The translations under genes and the position numbers were made by a program. Source: Ruegeria atlantica (GTDB lineage: Bacteria > Pseudomonadota > Alphaproteobacteria > Rhodobacterales > Rhodobacteraceae). Taken from it: a stretch of DNA of 64,000 bases. Location of the stretch: positions 496,001 through 560,000 of the forward strand of contig NZ_WQCG01000003.1 of assembly GCF_013032505.1 (NCBI RefSeq), given 5' to 3'. The notes beneath the pieces were generated by a model. It did not search any database, was not told the DNA's origin, and was given only the letters and a program-made list of their open reading frames with translations. Shown piece after piece: positions 34,918-44,475 of this stretch (the stretch's first letter is position 1; each line of letters opens with the position of its first letter).

Positions 34918-36542
34918 GTCAGCGCCTTTGCCTGATCCCGCAATTTAAACTTTTGGATCTTGCCAGTCGAGGTCTTGGGCAAAGGCCCAAACACCACCGT
35001 TTTGGGGGCCTTGAAATGGGCCATGTTTTCCCGACAGAAGCCGATGATATCCGCGTCGCTCGCCTGTGCGTTAGGCTTTAGTTCAACGAAAGCACAGGGT
35101 GTTTCACCCCACTTGTCGTCCGGGCGCGCGACCACGGCGGCCTCCATAACGGCCGGGTGTTTGTAAAGGATATCCTCAACCTCGACCGACGAGATATTCT
35201 CGCCACCTGAAATTATGATGTCTTTGGACCGGTCCTTAAGCGCGATGTAGCCATCCGGATGCATCACCCCAAGATCGCCCGAGGCAAACCATCCGCCTCG
35301 GAACGCTTTGTACGTGGCGTCGGCGTTCTTCAGATAGCCTTTCATAACGACGTTGCCTTGCATGAAAATCTCGCCCATCGTCTCGCCATCTGCGGGCACA
35401 GGTTCCAGCGTGTCCGGGTCGGCAACCATAAGCCCCGACAGGGCGGAGTAGCGGACGCCCTGACGGACCTTAAGAGCGGCGCGTTCCTTGGCCTCTCTAC
35501 CGTTCCATTCATCCTTCCAAGCGCAGACAACGGAGGGACCATAAGTCTCGGTCAAACCATATACGTGAGTGACCTCGACACCCATGTTTTCCATACTTTC
35601 GATAACTGCGGCAGGCGGTGGTGCGCCAGCGGTCATCACCTTGATCTCGTGGTCGAAGTCCTTGAGGTGATCGGGCGCATTGGCCAGCATATTCAGCACG
35701 ATCGGCGCGCCACAGAAGTGGGTCACCTTCTCATCCCGAAACGCCGCATAAATCGGCTCGTCCCGCACTGCCCGCAGACAGACCGAAACGCCGGCATTCG
35801 CGGCCATCGCCCAAGGAAAACACCAGCCGTTGCAGTGAAACATTGGCAGGGTCCACAGATAGACCGAGTGCTTTGGCATATTCCAGTCCAGCAGGTCTGA
35901 TTGGGCATTCAGCGCGGCGCCTCTGTGGTGGTACACTACGCCCTTCGGATTGCCGGTCGTGCCAGACGTGTAGTTGAGTGTAATCGCGTCCCACTCATCC
36001 TTGGGAAGTGACCAATTGAATTCAGGGTCGCCCTCGGCCAGCAAGGCGTCATAGGTCACGCCGCCCAGTTTCTCACCACCGTTAAAGCTCGGGTCCTCGA
36101 TATCGACGATCAGTACATCGTGATCCACCTGTTCCAGCGCCTCTTTGACCACGCCTGAGAACTCGGGATCGACCAGAAGGACTTTGGATTCCGCGTGATT
36201 CAGAATGAAGGCAATGATCGGTGCGTCCAATCGGGTGTTGATCGCATTCAGAACAGCACCTGCCATCGGCACTCCAAAATGCGCCTCATACATTTCCGGA
36301 ATGTTGGCCGCGATGATTGAAACCGTGTCGCCCGCGCTGATTCCACGTGCGGACAATGCGCCTGCCAGCCGGCGGCAGCGGGCATATGTTTCAGCCCATG
36401 TATAGCGACGCGCGCCGTAAACCACGGAAGGATAATCCGGGTAAATGTGCGCTGTCCGCTCGATAAAACTCAGCGGCGACAACGGCGTGTAATTTGCCCG
36501 GCATTTGTCCAAATGACGCTCATAGATGCTGGCTTGTGTCAT
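34914..36542 (-). CDS. AMP-forming acyl-CoA synthetase
   Basis: 542 residues from the ATG at 36542, preceded by GAGGGTCAGCAA. Adenylate-forming enzyme: P-loop LNYTSGTTGNPKGV, GLTETYGP, GDLGVMHPDG and C-terminal STGKIQK with the catalytic Lys. The opening PLSPLSFIERTAHIYPDYPSV groups it with short/medium-chain synthetases such as plant AAE7-type and bacterial relatives. DmdB-like use of sulfur-containing acids is possible but unproved. Its end overlaps the DOPA-dioxygenase-like gene tail to tail by 4 bp. Confidence 0.88.
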   Translation of the reverse strand: MTQASIYERHLDKCRANYTPLSPLSFIERTAHIYPDYPSVVYGARRYTWAETYARCRRLAGALSARGISAGDTVSIIAANIPEMYEAHFGVPMAGAVLNAINTRLDAPIIAFILNHAESKVLLVDPEFSGVVKEALEQVDHDVLIVDIEDPSFNGGEKLGGVTYDALLAEGDPEFNWSLPKDEWDAITLNYTSGTTGNPKGVVYHHRGAALNAQSDLLDWNMPKHSVYLWTLPMFHCNGWCFPWAMAANAGVSVCLRAVRDEPIYAAFRDEKVTHFCGAPIVLNMLANAPDHLKDFDHEIKVMTAGAPPPAAVIESMENMGVEVTHVYGLTETYGPSVVCAWKDEWNGREAKERAALKVRQGVRYSALSGLMVADPDTLEPVPADGETMGEIFMQGNVVMKGYLKNADATYKAFRGGWFASGDLGVMHPDGYIALKDRSKDIIISGGENISSVEVEDILYKHPAVMEAAVVARPDDKWGETPCAFVELKPNAQASDADIIGFCRENMAHFKAPKTVVFGPLPKTSTGKIQKFKLRDQAKALT

Positions 36543-36760
36543 TTGCTGACCCTCCCTCTGCGGTTCCGGCGAATTGAGCACAAAGTCGATCCTCTGACAA
36601 ACCCGTAAAAATACGGCGTGGCCATGGACTGGAATTACGGGATGGTGCAATCTGGCCCTATCTCCGACAGAGCTTTCGCGGTGATCTGAGCCATCGAAAA
36701 CACAAAGCCGGGACGGCCCTTTTCGCCGCCCGCGCCCCAGCCATTCTGAAAGGACATGTC

Positions 36761-38158
36761 ATGGACGGCACGTTCAACGAAAACGATCTCTCGCACGTGG
36801 TCGAAGCCGACCGCGCCCACATCTGGCACCACCTGCTGCAGCATAAGCCATTGGAAAGCAACGATCCGAAGATCATTGTCGAAGGCAAAGGCATGCGTGT
36901 CTGGGACCAGAACGGCAAAGAGCATCTGGATGCCGTGTCCGGTGGCGTCTGGACCGTTAACGTCGGCTATGGCCGCGAATCGATCTGTAAGGCGGTTCAC
37001 GACCAGCTGATGAAGCTGTGTTATTTCGCCAATACCGCAGGGTCTATCCCCGGTTCGATCTTTGCTGAAAAGCTGATCAGCAAAATGCCGGGCATGAGCC
37101 GCGTTTATTACACCAACTCCGGTTCCGAAGCGAACGAGAAGGCGTTCAAGATGGTTCGCCAGATCGCGCACAAGCGCTATGGCGGCAAGAAAACCAAGAT
37201 CCTGTACCGTGACCGCGACTACCACGGCTCGACCCTGGCAACCATGTCGGCTGGCGGTCAGGACGAGCGTACGGCGCAGTACGGTCCGTTCGCACCCGAC
37301 TTTGTCCGCGTTCCGCATTGCATGGAATACCGCAAGCACGAGCTGGGCTTGGAAGAGCTGTCCGGCGAAGCATTTGGTAAAGCCGCGGCAGACGCCATCG
37401 AAGAAGTGATCCTGCGCGAAGGCCCCGAAACCGTTGGCGCCCTGTGCCTTGAGCCTGTGACCGCCGGTGGTGGCGTCATCGAAGCGCCCGAAGGTTACTG
37501 GGAACGTGTGCAGGAAATCTGCAAGAAGTACGACATCCTGCTACACATCGACGAAGTTGTCTGCGGCGTTGGTCGTACCGGCACTTGGTTCGGGTACCAG
37601 CAGTACGGCATCAAGCCGGACTTCGTGACGATGGCTAAGGGCGTTGCCTCGGGCTATGCGGCGATTGCCGTAATGGTCACCACCGAAGAAGTCTTTGACA
37701 TGTTCAAAGACGACATGTCGGACCCGCTGAGCTATTTCCGCGACATCTCAACCTTTGGTGGCTGCACCGCCGGTCCGGCCGCTGCGATCGAGAACATGCG
37801 CATCATCGAAGACGAGAACCTGCTGCAGAATTGCACTGACATGGGCAACCGGATGCTGGGCAACCTGCAGGCGCTGATGGAAAAGCATGAAGTCATCGGC
37901 GACGTACGCGGCAAGGGCCTGTTCCTGGGTGCCGAACTGGTTTCCGACCGGGCCACTAAAGAGCCAATGGATGAGAAAAGGGTTCAGGCGGTCGTTGCCG
38001 ACTGTATGGCGCAGGGCGTCATCATCGGGGCCACCAACCGCTCGATCCCAAGCCGCAACAACACGCTGTGCTTCTCGCCCGCGCTGATTGCAACCGCAGA
38101 CGACATCGACCAGATCACTGACGCGGTCGACGGCGCACTGGGTCGTGTTTTCGGCTGA
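36761..38158 (+). CDS. tpa: taurine-pyruvate aminotransferase-like class III aminotransferase
   Basis: 465 residues. Fold type I PLP enzyme: GSEANEKAFKMVRQIA, DYHGSTLATMS, HIDEVVCGVGRTG and the PLP lysine in TMAKGVASGY. The start MDGTFNENDLSHVVEADRAH resembles roseobacter taurine-pyruvate aminotransferases. The usual partners (tauABC, tauR, xsc, pta) are not in the window, so the substrate could be another omega-amine such as hypotaurine. Followed by a strong terminator. Confidence 0.75.
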   Translation: MDGTFNENDLSHVVEADRAHIWHHLLQHKPLESNDPKIIVEGKGMRVWDQNGKEHLDAVSGGVWTVNVGYGRESICKAVHDQLMKLCYFANTAGSIPGSIFAEKLISKMPGMSRVYYTNSGSEANEKAFKMVRQIAHKRYGGKKTKILYRDRDYHGSTLATMSAGGQDERTAQYGPFAPDFVRVPHCMEYRKHELGLEELSGEAFGKAAADAIEEVILREGPETVGALCLEPVTAGGGVIEAPEGYWERVQEICKKYDILLHIDEVVCGVGRTGTWFGYQQYGIKPDFVTMAKGVASGYAAIAVMVTTEEVFDMFKDDMSDPLSYFRDISTFGGCTAGPAAAIENMRIIEDENLLQNCTDMGNRMLGNLQALMEKHEVIGDVRGKGLFLGAELVSDRATKEPMDEKRVQAVVADCMAQGVIIGATNRSIPSRNNTLCFSPALIATADDIDQITDAVDGALGRVFG

Positions 38159-38210
38159 ACGTAACTGAAAACATCTGCCGCCACTCACGCAATTCTGGCA
38201 GATGAAATCA

Positions 38211-38240
38211 AACCGGCGCGCCCAGCGCGCCGGTTTTTTT
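38211..38240 (+). terminator. rho-independent terminator after tpa
   Basis: AACCGGCGCGC-CCA-GCGCGCCGGTT, an 11-bp perfect stem with a 3-nt loop, then TTTTTTG. Confidence 0.93.
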
Positions 38241-38318
38241 GTTTTCTGACACGGGTTTGTGAAAATCGCCAACTCGAGTACCCTGTGGTTACCACACCCC
38301 TTACAGGAGACGTGTCCA

Positions 38319-38780
38319 ATGGTACTCAATCTAATCAGAAGCCTCGCCGCCTTTGCCCTTATTGCAGTCGCCACGCCATCCAGCGCAGACGACGGCAGCG
38401 GCTTTCCTCAGATCGTTGGCACCTGGCATGGCACCTATCTGGTAGCCTTTGCCAAATCGAACCCCAACCACGACAAAGGCCTGTTGAAGACTGAGATGGA
38501 GTTGGAGATCACCAAACTGGACGGCAACCTGATCACCGCAACCAATCGCTGGAGGCGCATAGGTGACAAAGATTGGATCGTCGAAGAGGCAATGGGCACT
38601 TTCAGCCTGGACGATCCCACCCGCTTTGTTCTGGCCGAGGCTGGGATTTCCGGTGACGATGTGTCGTCCGGAATTTTCAACGGTGTATATCTGGATGACG
38701 TAATCATGGTCACCTATGCCGGTCCGGGCACAGGCGTGGCATTTGCGGCGCAGTTGGTAAAGAAAGACACAAGCAAATAG
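38319..38780 (+). CDS. secreted protein of unknown function
   Basis: 153 residues from the ATG at 38319 (CAGGAGACGTGTCCA upstream). A Sec signal peptide (LIRSLAAFALIAVATPSSA) precedes a beta-rich domain starting IVGTWHGTY, with strand pairs typical of lipocalin-like or DUF-type periplasmic proteins. No cysteine in the mature part, no catalytic motif. Not recognised. Confidence 0.6.
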   Translation: MVLNLIRSLAAFALIAVATPSSADDGSGFPQIVGTWHGTYLVAFAKSNPNHDKGLLKTEMELEITKLDGNLITATNRWRRIGDKDWIVEEAMGTFSLDDPTRFVLAEAGISGDDVSSGIFNGVYLDDVIMVTYAGPGTGVAFAAQLVKKDTSK

Positions 38781-38954
38781 GTTTGTGTTTCCGTTCCAGT
38801 AAGGAATGACCGGCGTCCTAAATTCCGTTGCCATACTGCCTCTTGCTCTAATGACTCCGCTGATGCAAACTTTGAGCGGGAAGGATGTCTGCTTCACTGC
38901 TTGGGCAGTTGGCAGACTACCCAGCGCGACACCATTCTTTGAGAGGAGTGTGTC

Positions 38955-39773
38955 ATGGCCTCCAAGACCACAGGGTCAACGCCACCGGACAATCTAACGC
39001 CGCAGCAATCGGCCATGCCCCAAGTCAATACGGTAACCAGAGGTGATATCACCGCGTCGCTGAAGGCCGGGTTTTCCGATTTTCTGGCGCGGCCCTTAAT
39101 GAGCGGCTTTTTTGGCTTGTTCTATGCAGTCTTCGGAATCCTAATGGTTTGGAGCCTGGTCTGGCTCGGCAAGATCTGGATGATCATTCCCGCCATTGTA
39201 GGCTTTCCACTGGTCGCGCCATTCGCCGCCGCAGGACTGTACGAAATGTCCCGACGGCTGCAAAATGGAGAGAGTTTCGGGTGGTCTGAAATCCTCACTG
39301 TCATGGCCAACCAGCGCAAGCGCGAGATGGGCTGGATGGCCTTTGTCACTCTGTTCATATTCTGGGTTTGGATTTACCAAGTTCGGCTTTGGCTGGCGAT
39401 TACGCTACAGAATGCATCCTTCTCGGATTTTGACGGGTTCCTGAACACCGTATTCTTCACGCCGCAAGGTTGGGCATTCCTGGCGATTGGTACCGGCGTG
39501 GGCGCATTTCTATCCGCGGTACTGTTCTCGGTGACTGTTGTTGCCATGCCCATGTTGCTGGACCGCGAAACCAATTTCGTTTCCGCCATGCTAACTTCCC
39601 TTCGTGTGGTCGCGGAAAGCCCCGGGGTCATGCTCACTTGGGCCGCGATCATCTCAGTCACCATGCTGTTGTCGTTGGTCCCGGCATTTCTGGGCCTGAT
39701 CTTTACTCTGCCGATCCTTGGTCACACCACATGGCATCTTTATCAGAGAGCCGTGCCGCCATCGGCTGAGTGA
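38955..39773 (+). CDS. DUF2189 membrane protein
   Basis: 272 residues with six predicted membrane helices after a polar N-terminus of about 45 residues. Matches the DUF2189 layout (GFSDFLARPLMSGFFGLFYA, then GAGLYEMSRRLQNG-type loop). Family members are inner-membrane proteins often near cytochrome oxidase genes, but none are here. Function unknown. Confidence 0.8.
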   Translation: MASKTTGSTPPDNLTPQQSAMPQVNTVTRGDITASLKAGFSDFLARPLMSGFFGLFYAVFGILMVWSLVWLGKIWMIIPAIVGFPLVAPFAAAGLYEMSRRLQNGESFGWSEILTVMANQRKREMGWMAFVTLFIFWVWIYQVRLWLAITLQNASFSDFDGFLNTVFFTPQGWAFLAIGTGVGAFLSAVLFSVTVVAMPMLLDRETNFVSAMLTSLRVVAESPGVMLTWAAIISVTMLLSLVPAFLGLIFTLPILGHTTWHLYQRAVPPSAE

Positions 39774-39834
39774 CTCTGCCGAAGATCACGGCGCACGCCC
39801 CCACTTGCCAAGGCAATATTCGGGTCACCGACGA

Positions 39835-39863
39835 AAAAGGCCGCCCCATAAGGGACGGCCTTT
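39835..39863 (-). terminator. rho-independent terminator after rplT
   Basis: On the minus strand, AAAGGCCGTCCC-TTAT-GGGGCGGCCTTTTT, 25 bp past the rplT stop. Confidence 0.9.
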
Positions 39864-39888
39864 AATTCACTGTCTCTCAAAAAGAGGA

Positions 39889-40254
39889 TCAGGCAGCCAG
39901 AGCGGCCTGAGCTTTGGCCACGATCGTGCCGAACGCTTCCGGTTCGTGCACGGCCAGGTCGGCCAGAACTTTGCGGTCCACTTCGATACCGGCCAGGTTC
40001 AGGCCGTTGATGAAGCGGGAATATGTCAGTGCTTCGTCATGTGAACGCACAGCAGCGTTGATACGCTGGATCCACAGCGCGCGGAAGTTGCGCTTGCGGT
40101 TCTTACGGTCGCGGGTTGCATACTGGTTGGCCTTGTCGACGGCCTGACGGGCAACCTTGAAGGTGCTCTTGCGGCGGCCATAGTAACCTTTGGCAGCCTT
40201 GATAACCTTCTTGTGACGGGCGTGAGTTACGGTTCCACCTTTAACGCGGGACAT
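39889..40254 (-). CDS. rplT: 50S ribosomal protein L20
   Basis: 121 residues, family-standard length. [35 protein letters not shown] is the basic N-terminal tail that threads 23S rRNA; globular domain ends [19 protein letters not shown]. In many bacteria it represses its own operon. Follows rpmI after 14 bp. infC is absent from this window, so the infC-rpmI-rplT order is broken. Confidence 0.97.
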   Translation of the reverse strand: MSRVKGGTVTHARHKKVIKAAKGYYGRRKSTFKVARQAVDKANQYATRDRKNRKRNFRALWIQRINAAVRSHDEALTYSRFINGLNLAGIEVDRKVLADLAVHEPEAFGTIVAKAQAALAA

Positions 40255-40268
40255 CTCTTAATCTCCTC

Positions 40269-40469
40269 TTAGCGGTCGTAGGGCATGTAGCCCTTGACGA
40301 TCTTGGCGTCGGGGGCGGACAGGGTGGTGTTGCCACGGGCGTCGCGGATGAACTTCTTGGTCCGCTTGATCATGCCGTGCCGTTTGCCGGCCTGGCCAGC
40401 AAGGACCTTACCGGTTGCAGTCACCTTAAAGCGCTTTTTGGCGCTCGACTTTGTCTTCATCTTAGGCAT
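40269..40469 (-). CDS. rpmI: 50S ribosomal protein L35
   Basis: 66 residues from the ATG at 40469 ([22 protein letters not shown]). Strongly basic, standard length. The AAAGGAGAC ribosome-binding site fixes this start over longer frames. First gene of the L35-L20 pair, preceded by the promoter candidate at 40545-40573. Confidence 0.97.
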   Translation of the reverse strand: MPKMKTKSSAKKRFKVTATGKVLAGQAGKRHGMIKRTKKFIRDARGNTTLSAPDAKIVKGYMPYDR

Positions 40470-40544
40470 TTCCGTCTCCTTTCGGGGTTCGGTTTCAGAC
40501 GCGACTCGGCATGCCATCTCGGCCGGTCACGCGATCAGAAGCGC

Positions 40545-40573
40545 CGTTTACGCAAGTTCGGTCATACTGGCAA
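40545..40573 (-). promoter_or_regulatory. sigma70-type promoter candidate for rpmI-rplT
   Basis: On the minus strand, TTGCCA (40573-40568), 17-bp spacer, TAAACG (40550-40545). The same -10 hexamer occurs ahead of the tRNA-Ala gene in this window. Identified by eye. Confidence 0.5.
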
Positions 40574-40615
40574 GGGGGTTTGGAGTAGAATCTGCGCTTT
40601 TTGCAGGCTGATCGC

Positions 40616-40644
40616 GCACCGGGGCGACGTCGCCGCCCCGGTGC
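40616..40644. terminator. GC-rich stem-loop after the alanine symporter gene
   Basis: GCACCGGGGCG-ACGTCGC-CGCCCCGGTGC is a perfect 11-bp stem with a 7-nt loop. It begins 7 bp past the symporter stop on the minus strand. No T-run follows on either strand, so it may be a rho-assisted or 3'-end-stabilising hairpin rather than a classic terminator. Confidence 0.5.
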
Positions 40645-40650
40645 ATTGGT

Positions 40651-42207
40651 TTAGTGTTCGAATTTGCGGATTTCGCCGCTCTTCAGTCGTGATGCGTAGG
40701 ACGCCAGTTCTTCGCGCACCACCTTCATCAGGAAGTACAGCGCAAAGACGTTCACGACAGCCATCGCAAAGATCGCCGCATCAGAAAAGTCGATGACCGG
40801 ACCAAGATTGGCCGCAGCCCCGATGACAACGAAGATGCAGAAGATGACCTTGAACACCAGTTCCTTGGTGTGGCCTTCACCGAACAGATAGGTCCAGGCC
40901 TTGAGGCCGTAGTAGGACCAGCTGATCATGGTTGAGAAGGCAAACAAGACCACAGCAATCGCCAGCACATATGGGAACCAGCTGAAGGCACTACCAAAGG
41001 CCGCCGAGGTCAGGCTGACGCCCGAGTTACCGTCGACGGTTGCAATGGCGTTACCTGCTTCGTTCAGCATGTAATTACCAGTTTCCGGGTCAACGATCAG
41101 CTGCTGGGTGATGATGATCACAAGCGCTGTCATCGTACAGATCACGACCGTGTCGATGAACGGCTCGAGCAGCGAGACGAACCCTTCGGTGATCGGCTCT
41201 TTGGTCCGAACTGCCGAGTGCGCAATCGCCGCAGAACCAACGCCTGCTTCATTCGAGAATGCAGCACGACGGAAGCCCTGGATCAACGCACCGACCATAC
41301 CGCCCGCGACACCAAGGCCAGTGAAGGCACCTGCGAAGATTTGACCGAAGGCCCAGCCGATTTGATCTGCGTTCATGATGATTATCACCAGCGCCGCAGC
41401 GACATACATGACACCCATGAACGGAACGACTTTTTCTGTCACCCGCGCGATGGACTTCAAACCGCCCACGATCACTGCGAACACGATGCCTGCAAACACC
41501 AGCCCGGTGATCCAGCCGGGATAATCTCCGGTGATACCCGCGATCTGCTGATGCGCTTGATTGGCTTGGAACATATTGCCCCCGCCCAGCGCGCCGAGAA
41601 TACAGAAAATCGAAAACAGGACCGCAAGGATCTTGCCGCCTGGCAGTCCAAGCTCGTCAAAGCCCTTGGACATATAGTACATCGGGCCACCAGAAACGGT
41701 GCCATCGTCGTATTCGTTGCGGTATTTCACGCCCAGCGTACATTCGGTGAATTTCGACGCCATGCCCAACAGGCCCGCGACGATCATCCAGAACGTTGCG
41801 CCCGGTCCGCCGATACCGACAGCCACCGCCACGCCGGCGATGTTGCCAAGACCGACCGTTCCCGACAAAGCCGTGGCCAGCGCCTGAAAGTGGCTGACCT
41901 CACCGGCATCGTTAGGATCCGAATAATCACCCTTTACAAGGCTGATTGCGTGGCCAAAGAACCGAAGCTGCACAAAGGCAAAATACAGCGTGAAAACGGT
42001 CGCCGCGACGACCAACCAGCCCACGATCCACGGGAACCCGGTTCCCGGGAATGGCGCAAAGATAAAGCTGACAAATGGCCCTGTGAAATCGGCGAATGCC
42101 TGATTGATCTTGTCGTCCAGCCCGGGCGCCTCTTGCGCCATTGCTGGTGCGGCGACCAAGGCGGCTATTGTTGCCAGCCAGAGATGTTTAAACATAGTCA
42201 TTCTCAT
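40651..42207 (-). CDS. sodium:alanine symporter family (AGCS) protein
   Basis: About 518 residues with a signal-like first segment (TIAALVAAPAMAQ) and at least ten membrane helices. The AGCS signature is clear: GLGNIAGVAVAVGIGGPGA and GSAAIAHSAVRTKEPITEG. Imports Ala, Gly or related amino acids with Na+. Two ATGs (42207 and 42201) share one GGGGAGGG ribosome-binding site; the second has the better spacing. Confidence 0.92.
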   Translation of the reverse strand: MRMTMFKHLWLATIAALVAAPAMAQEAPGLDDKINQAFADFTGPFVSFIFAPFPGTGFPWIVGWLVVAATVFTLYFAFVQLRFFGHAISLVKGDYSDPNDAGEVSHFQALATALSGTVGLGNIAGVAVAVGIGGPGATFWMIVAGLLGMASKFTECTLGVKYRNEYDDGTVSGGPMYYMSKGFDELGLPGGKILAVLFSIFCILGALGGGNMFQANQAHQQIAGITGDYPGWITGLVFAGIVFAVIVGGLKSIARVTEKVVPFMGVMYVAAALVIIIMNADQIGWAFGQIFAGAFTGLGVAGGMVGALIQGFRRAAFSNEAGVGSAAIAHSAVRTKEPITEGFVSLLEPFIDTVVICTMTALVIIITQQLIVDPETGNYMLNEAGNAIATVDGNSGVSLTSAAFGSAFSWFPYVLAIAVVLFAFSTMISWSYYGLKAWTYLFGEGHTKELVFKVIFCIFVVIGAAANLGPVIDFSDAAIFAMAVVNVFALYFLMKVVREELASYASRLKSGEIRKFEH

Positions 42208-42215
42208 CCCTCCCC

Positions 42216-42653
42216 TCAGTTCACAACAGTGACTGGCACATCGGCGTGCATGACCAGATTCTGGGTCGAGCTACCAAACAAGCGTTTCTTGAATCCATCG
42301 GCCGAGGCGCGCCCGACGATGATCTGCGTGCCGCCATTTTCGACTGTAATCGCGTTCAAGGTTTCGGCCACGTCGCCATGACGCACGATTCCGTGCACCG
42401 TGTAGCCATCTGCGGTCAGTGCCTCGACGGCCGGGGTAACAATCCGGTTGGTTGCAAGCTCGACTTCTTCTTCACGCCGCTTGTGCCGCAACGCGTTCTC
42501 CTCAGGGGTTTGAAAAGTGAATGGGGACCATTCGATGACATAAACAACCAGAAGTTCACACGTGCCAATTCGGCTCGCCAAATCTTTGGCGAAGGCAATG
42601 GCCCGTTCTCCAGTTTCTGTCCCGTCCAGCCCAATGACAATTTTCGTTGTCAT
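42216..42653 (-). CDS. universal stress protein
   Basis: 145 residues. Usp fold with IVIGLDGTETGERAIAFAKDL and a nucleotide-loop region IIVGRASADGFKKRLFGSSTQNLV close to the ATP-binding G-x2-G-x9-GS pattern, better kept than in the other Usp of the window. It is upstream of the alanine symporter on the same strand with an 8-bp gap, so the two may form an operon. The AT-rich region in front carries two palindromes. Confidence 0.87.
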   Translation of the reverse strand: MTTKIVIGLDGTETGERAIAFAKDLASRIGTCELLVVYVIEWSPFTFQTPEENALRHKRREEEVELATNRIVTPAVEALTADGYTVHGIVRHGDVAETLNAITVENGGTQIIVGRASADGFKKRLFGSSTQNLVMHADVPVTVVN

Positions 42654-42838
42654 AACGTTCCTCCAATAATTTTGGTTATGCCGGGACCCGTGCCCCCGGC
42701 AGGGCAGCCGGAACCTGGAACTTATTTAGTGGACCGCCCATGGGCCCGAGTATCCCGGAAAAACCCTCAAAAACAGAGAGTTATCTTCCGAATACAACCG
42801 TTATTTCGGTATGATATTGAAATTAATATACTTTTTTT

Positions 42839-42868
42839 GCCTAAAATTTAGGCGTATCGGTTTGATAC
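42839..42868. promoter_or_regulatory. two adjacent palindromes upstream of the Usp gene
   Basis: GCCTAAA-A-TTTAGGC (42839-42853) directly abuts GTATC-GGTTT-GATAC (42854-42868). Both are perfect. They lie between pyk and the Usp gene in a locally AT-rich stretch. No T-run follows on the minus strand, so this is not a pyk terminator. Confidence 0.55.
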
Positions 42869-42897
42869 CAGCTTTTCAAGGCCCGGCATCGCAACTG

Positions 42898-44343
42898 TTA
42901 CCCGGGATCAGTGTTGTAGATCAGCCGTTCATCGCAAGGCGCGATACGCAAAATATTGGTCGTTCCTGGGACGTTGAAAGGCACACCGGCAGTCACTACG
43001 ATCTGATCAGCTTCGGATGCGAACCCTCCTGCACGGGCCGCACGGGCTGCGTTGACGACAGCGCCTTTGAACCGCTCCAACTCGGGCGTCATCACGCAAT
43101 GACATCCCCAGCTCAGGCACAGGCGTCGCGCGGTTCCTGTGGCGGGTGTCATCGCAATGATCGGAACACCGGGACGTTCCCGCGCCGTCAGCAGAGCGGT
43201 GGTGCCACTTTGGGTAAAACAGCAGATTGCCTTGATATCAGTTTTTTCTGCAATCTCGCGCGCGGCGGCCACAATACCGTCCGCAATCGTCGTTCCCTTC
43301 GCAGTCCGGGATGCCGCTATGATCTGTGTGTAAGTCGGGTCAGCCTCGACCTCGATGGCAACCTTGTTCATGGTTTGCACAGCCTCGATCGGATAGGAAC
43401 CGGCCGCCGATTCTGCGCTGAGCATGATTGCATCCGTGCCTTCGTAAATTGCCGTTGCCACGTCCGAAACTTCGGCCCGCGTGGGCATCGGGCTTTCGAT
43501 CATGCTTTCCAGCATCTGGGTGGCCACGATGACCGGCTTGGCTGCCCCACGGCACTTGCGAACAAGGCGCTTTTGAATAGGCGGCACAGCCGAGACCGGA
43601 AGCTCGACCCCCAGATCGCCGCGCGCGACCATAATCCCATCAGAGGCATCGAGAATATCATCAAATGCCTCGACCGCTGCAGGCTTTTCGATCTTGGACA
43701 GGATCGAGGCGCGACCATCAGCCAGCGCGCGCGCTTCAAACACATCCTTGGCGCGCTGCACAAAGCTCAGCGCCAGCCAATCCACACCCAGCTGGCAAAC
43801 GAATTCCAGGTCGTCGCGATCCTTGGCCGACAGGGCTGCCAATGGCAGCACCACGTCAGGAACATTCACGCCTTTCCGATTCGAGATCGTACCGCCGACC
43901 TCAACAGTGCAATTGGCAAAATCCTGACCGCACTCCTGCACGGTGAGACGGATTTTGCCATCGTTAACCAGCAGTCGTGCACCCTGCTCTAATGCTGCAA
44001 AAATCTCGGGATGCGGCAGGCAAACGCGATTTATGTCACCCGGCGCAGGGTCCAGATCCAAACGGAACGCGGCACCTTCTTCAAGTTCCTCGGCATCGTT
44101 GGCGAACACCCCGACACGAAGCTTGGGTCCCTGAAGATCGGCCAGAATGGCAATCGGACTATCTAGATCCTTTTCGACCTGCCGTATGATCCGGTGGCGT
44201 TCGCGGATCTCATCGTGGCTGCCGTGGCTCATGTTCAGGCGGAAAACATCTGCACCAGCCTCATGCAGGGCGCGGATCATGTCATAGTCATTCGACGCCG
44301 GTCCCAGCGTCGCCACGATTTTTACATTTCTCAGGCGTCGCAT
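42898..44343 (-). CDS. pyk: pyruvate kinase
   Basis: 481 residues. Converts PEP and ADP to pyruvate and ATP. MRRLRNVKIVATLGPASND start, catalytic region GIMVARGDLGVELP (about 285-298) with upstream SKIEKP Lys, and MLESMIESPMPTRAEVSDVA. C-terminal domain complete. Minus-strand singleton divergent from the N-formylglutamate hydrolase gene. Confidence 0.97.
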   Translation of the reverse strand: MRRLRNVKIVATLGPASNDYDMIRALHEAGADVFRLNMSHGSHDEIRERHRIIRQVEKDLDSPIAILADLQGPKLRVGVFANDAEELEEGAAFRLDLDPAPGDINRVCLPHPEIFAALEQGARLLVNDGKIRLTVQECGQDFANCTVEVGGTISNRKGVNVPDVVLPLAALSAKDRDDLEFVCQLGVDWLALSFVQRAKDVFEARALADGRASILSKIEKPAAVEAFDDILDASDGIMVARGDLGVELPVSAVPPIQKRLVRKCRGAAKPVIVATQMLESMIESPMPTRAEVSDVATAIYEGTDAIMLSAESAAGSYPIEAVQTMNKVAIEVEADPTYTQIIAASRTAKGTTIADGIVAAAREIAEKTDIKAICCFTQSGTTALLTARERPGVPIIAMTPATGTARRLCLSWGCHCVMTPELERFKGAVVNAARAARAGGFASEADQIVVTAGVPFNVPGTTNILRIAPCDERLIYNTDPG

Positions 44344-44475
44344 TGGTCTTGCTCTCCTAACGTCTTCTCTTGAGTCCGCATCAATGTTACCGCAAACATT
44401 ACTTTGTCAGCTTATTGCGCAATTCCCTTTTCAAAGCAACTGCCCTACACCTGCGACAAACTAGATGACAGGCTT

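Noticed and set aside
41218..42381. Plus-strand frame of about 387 codons opposite the alanine symporter
   Set aside because: Low-complexity His/Arg/Gln-rich translation typical of an antisense frame of a membrane protein gene.
42811..43992. Plus-strand frame of about 393 codons opposite pyk
   Set aside because: Antisense of a clear pyruvate kinase gene, with no recognisable content.
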